Source: Nocardia sp. BSTN01 (lineage in GTDB: Bacteria > Actinomycetota > Actinomycetes > Mycobacteriales > Mycobacteriaceae). Taken from it: 64,000 nt of DNA. Positions 62,248 to 64,000 of this stretch are shown in pieces; position 1 is the stretch's first letter; each line of letters starts with the position of its first letter. The translations under genes were made by a program, and so were the position numbers. Location of the stretch: the NCBI RefSeq assembly GCF_015354405.1, contig NZ_JADKYP010000014.1, positions 1 through 64,000 of the forward strand. The letters run 5' to 3'. The notes under the pieces were generated by a model, which saw nothing but the letters and a program-made list of their open reading frames with translations, did not search any database and was not told the DNA's origin.

Positions 62248-62859
62248 ATGGCCGTGCAATCAGGGGTCTATCGCGGAGCGACCGCCGCCGAACGGGCCAC
62301 CGAACGCCGGTCGCGCCTGCTGGACGCGGGTCTCACGGTGTGGTCCGATGCGGGAACCCGGACGACGATGACCGCGGTCTGCGCCGAGGCCGGACTCAGC
62401 GAGCGCTACTTCTACGAAAGTTTCACCGGACTCGACGCCCTGCTCGAAGCCGTCCTGAACGAGATCGCCGTCGAAATCGAGGACAACAGTCGCAGCGCCG
62501 CCGAGGCCGCCGGAGACGATCCGGAAGCGCGCATGCGGGCATCGATCGGCGCGTTCGTGCGGCTGCTGGTCGAGGATCCGCGCAAGGGCCGGGTCGCGAT
62601 CGTCGAATCGGTGGCGTTTGCGCACTTGCGCAGGCGCCGTACGGAATTGCTCCGGCACCTGGCGCACGAGTCGGCGATCGAAGTACGAACGTGGCTCGGC
62701 GATTCCGGCCGCAGCCGGGCCGCCGACGAAACCTCGGGTCTGCTGTTCATCGGCGGCATGGCCGAACTGGTCACCGCCTGGCTCGACGGCGCCATCGAGT
62801 TGACCGCCGAGGAGATGGTCGAGGCGGCGTGCCGGGCACTGCGTGGTCTCTATCGCTGA
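62248..62859 (+). CDS. TetR-family regulator of the P450 locus
   Basis: A ~203-residue protein from ATG 62248. HTH: ERRSRLLDAGLTVWSDAGTR, TTMTAVCAEAGLSERYFYES, FTGLDALLEAVL. The C-terminal domain includes VEDPRKGRVAIVESVAFAHL. It is divergent from the CYP136-like gene and probably controls it. Its 3' end overlaps the convergent TetR gene by 10 bases. The start is near the putative promoter, so the mRNA may be leaderless. Confidence 0.88.
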   Translation: MAVQSGVYRGATAAERATERRSRLLDAGLTVWSDAGTRTTMTAVCAEAGLSERYFYESFTGLDALLEAVLNEIAVEIEDNSRSAAEAAGDDPEARMRASIGAFVRLLVEDPRKGRVAIVESVAFAHLRRRRTELLRHLAHESAIEVRTWLGDSGRSRAADETSGLLFIGGMAELVTAWLDGAIELTAEEMVEAACRALRGLYR

Positions 62860-63434
62860 ATGCCGGTGGTGAGAATGGTCGCGAGTTCGCGGTAGGCGTC
62901 GGCGTCGTCGAGGCCGGTTTCGGTACGGACGCCGCCCTGCTGGATGCGGACCATCATGGTCGCGGCGAGGTCGGCGGCGAACGCCGCGTGGACTTCCCGG
63001 AATTCGCCGGCCGCGACGCCGTCGTCGACGAGTTCGCGGACCCTTCCGGCGGCGAGGCGGGTGTTCTGCTCGTACACCTCTCGCGCCGGTGCGAAGGCGT
63101 CCAGGTCGGTCATGAACTGCTCGGACGCGGCGCCGAGTACGGCTCCGACGGCCGACAGATAGGCGATGATGCGTGCGCGGGCCCCGGTGGTGGTGGCGAT
63201 GCGCTGCTCGACGTCCTCGGTGGCGCGCCGGAAGAAGTGCACGGTGGCGGCGCGGACCAGCTGTTCCTTACTGCCGGCCAGGGTGTAGAGCGTGCTCTTG
63301 GAACACCGCAGCCGCGAGGCGATCTCGTCGAGGGTCAGATGGGCGAAGCCCTCGGTCAGGAAGAGGTCGACCAGGGCGTCGAACAGTTCGGTACGCCGCC
63401 GGGTCCCGAAACCGCCACGAGTCGTCTGCGTCAT
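62850..63434 (-). CDS. TetR-family regulator of the second acyl-CoA dehydrogenase
   Basis: A ~194-residue protein from ATG 63434. HTH: RRTELFDALVDLFLTEGFAH, LTLDEIASRLRCSKSTLYTL, AGSKEQLVRAATVHFF. The C-terminal region includes AVGAVLGAASEQFMTDLDAF and VYEQNTRLAAGRVRELVDDG. It is divergent from an acyl-CoA dehydrogenase gene; the shared promoter carries AGTACT elements, including a perfect CAGTACTC-N12-GAGTACTG inverted repeat. It therefore probably controls that gene and itself. Confidence 0.9.
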   Translation of the reverse strand: MTQTTRGGFGTRRRTELFDALVDLFLTEGFAHLTLDEIASRLRCSKSTLYTLAGSKEQLVRAATVHFFRRATEDVEQRIATTTGARARIIAYLSAVGAVLGAASEQFMTDLDAFAPAREVYEQNTRLAAGRVRELVDDGVAAGEFREVHAAFAADLAATMMVRIQQGGVRTETGLDDADAYRELATILTTGIQR

Positions 63435-63442
63435 GCCTGAAT

Positions 63443-63506
63443 AGTACTCAAACGAGTCTTGCAGTACCGTTCGCCGGACAGTACTCTGGCCGATAACCGA
63501 GTACTG
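63443..63506. promoter_or_regulatory. AGTACT elements and an 8-bp inverted repeat, TetR operators
   Basis: AGTACT at 63443-63448, CAGTACC at 63462-63468, then a perfect CAGTACTC (63479-63486)-N12-GAGTACTG (63499-63506). They lie between the divergent TetR and acyl-CoA dehydrogenase genes. Confidence 0.6.
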
Positions 63507-63533
63507 CCATGCGTGGCCGAGAGGGAGGATGTC

Positions 63534-64000
63534 GTGGCTGTCGATCGATTGCTGCCCACCGACGAGGCGCACGAGCTGATCCAGCTCACCCGTGACATCG
63601 CGGACAAGGCGCTCGCGCCGATCGTCGATGAGCACGAGCGGTCGGAGTCGTATCCGAGCGGTGTCTTCGCCACCCTCGGCGAGGCGGGGTTGCTGAGTCT
63701 GCCGTATCCGCAGGAGTGGGGCGGTGGCGGCCAGCCCTACGAGGTGTATCTGCAGGTGCTCGAGGAGATCGCGGCGCGGTGGGCGGCGGTCGCGGTCGCG
63801 GTGAGCGTACACAGCCTCGCGTGTCATCCGCTGATGATGTTCGGGACCGAGGAACAGCAGCGTCGCTGGTTGCCGGAGATGCTGGGCGGCACCACGATCG
63901 GTGCCTACAGCCTGTCCGAGCCGCAGGCCGGATCCGATGCCGCGGCGGTGGCGTGCAAGGCCGTGCCCGCCGACGGCGGGTATCGGCTCAACGGCACCAA
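63534..64000 (+). CDS. Acyl-CoA dehydrogenase, N-terminal part (cut by window edge)
   Basis: GTG 63534 with GAGGGAGGA upstream. The visible 155 residues include LIQLTRDIADKALAPIVDEH, LLSLPYPQEWGGGGQPYEVY, RWLPEMLGGTTIGAYSLSEP and QAGSDAAAV, typical of FAD acyl-CoA dehydrogenases (LSEP-x-AGSD is the flavin/substrate motif). The C-terminal catalytic half is beyond the window. It is divergent from a TetR regulator with AGTACT sites, and belongs to the fatty-acid or sterol oxidation cluster. Confidence 0.9.
   Translation, partial: MAVDRLLPTDEAHELIQLTRDIADKALAPIVDEHERSESYPSGVFATLGEAGLLSLPYPQEWGGGGQPYEVYLQVLEEIAARWAAVAVAVSVHSLACHPLMMFGTEEQQRRWLPEMLGGTTIGAYSLSEPQAGSDAAAVACKAVPADGGYRLNGT

Noticed and set aside
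1-64000. CRISPR array, rRNA operon, complete insertion sequence
   Set aside because: No regularly spaced repeats, no rRNA-like sequence and no intact transposase with terminal inverted repeats were seen anywhere in the window.

Overview
The window is high-GC actinobacterial chromosome. Gene content points to the Mycobacteriales and most likely Nocardia or a close relative. Supporting features are LGFP cell-wall repeats, an Mce fragment, F420/deazaflavin-type reductases, a DUF574 methyltransferase, many TetR/HxlR/MarR regulators, two P450s, and a FadE/CYP/TetR locus that looks like M. tuberculosis Rv3057c-Rv3061c. The genus call is inference from gene families; no rRNA or tRNA gene was seen.

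Positions 1-16,000 are accessory and scarred. They hold the end of a hypothetical gene, a small frameshifted gene, and a two-gene operon encoding a secreted LGFP-repeat protein with a C-terminal NucA/NucB-type DNase region and a protein with a ComJ/Nin-like N-terminus. A nucleoside hydrolase follows, then the wreck of a plasmid/ICE-type DNA methylase-helicase abutting, tail to tail, a broken UvrD-like helicase. Next come an HxlR-controlled 14-TM MFS exporter, an MmyB-type regulator, and a scrap heap made of a ketosynthase stub, a recombinase-like fragment and an N-terminally truncated TetR gene.

Positions 16,000-31,000 mix intact metabolic and transport genes with fragments. Intact genes include a secreted lipase, a UPF0014 permease, an atypical Nramp transporter with a 58-aa companion and a possible leader peptide, a three-domain NAD(P)-binding/deazaflavin fusion coupled to a SnoaL-like protein under an HxlR-SCP2 regulator, two split-barrel flavoproteins and a zinc-type dehydrogenase. 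Fragments come from a PHB-depolymerase-like esterase, a membrane protein and an aldehyde dehydrogenase.

Positions 31,000-49,600 hold regulator/target pairs: TetR with amidase, TetR with an NTF2-like protein, and XRE with CutA. They also carry dehydrogenases, a hemerythrin protein, a FAD monooxygenase, an amine oxidase, an MFS transporter and a KimA-like permease, plus an Mce scar and a deazaflavin-reductase scar near 35-36 kb.

Positions 49,600-64,000 are mostly intact. They contain a complete three-component P450 operon (ferredoxin, reductase, P450), a MarR/quinone-oxidoreductase pair with three operator-like boxes, an overlapping RsbQ/RsbP-type hydrolase-phosphatase pair, an aldo-keto reductase with a homopolymer frameshift, and a lipid or steroid oxidation cluster (fused acyl-CoA dehydrogenase, CYP136-like P450, two TetR regulators, start of a second acyl-CoA dehydrogenase).

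Two themes recur. Several otherwise coherent genes are broken by single-base indels in or beside short G/C runs, so either sequencing error or recent decay must be considered. Many gene fragments meet at sharp chimeric junctions, which suggests repeated deletion or recombination.
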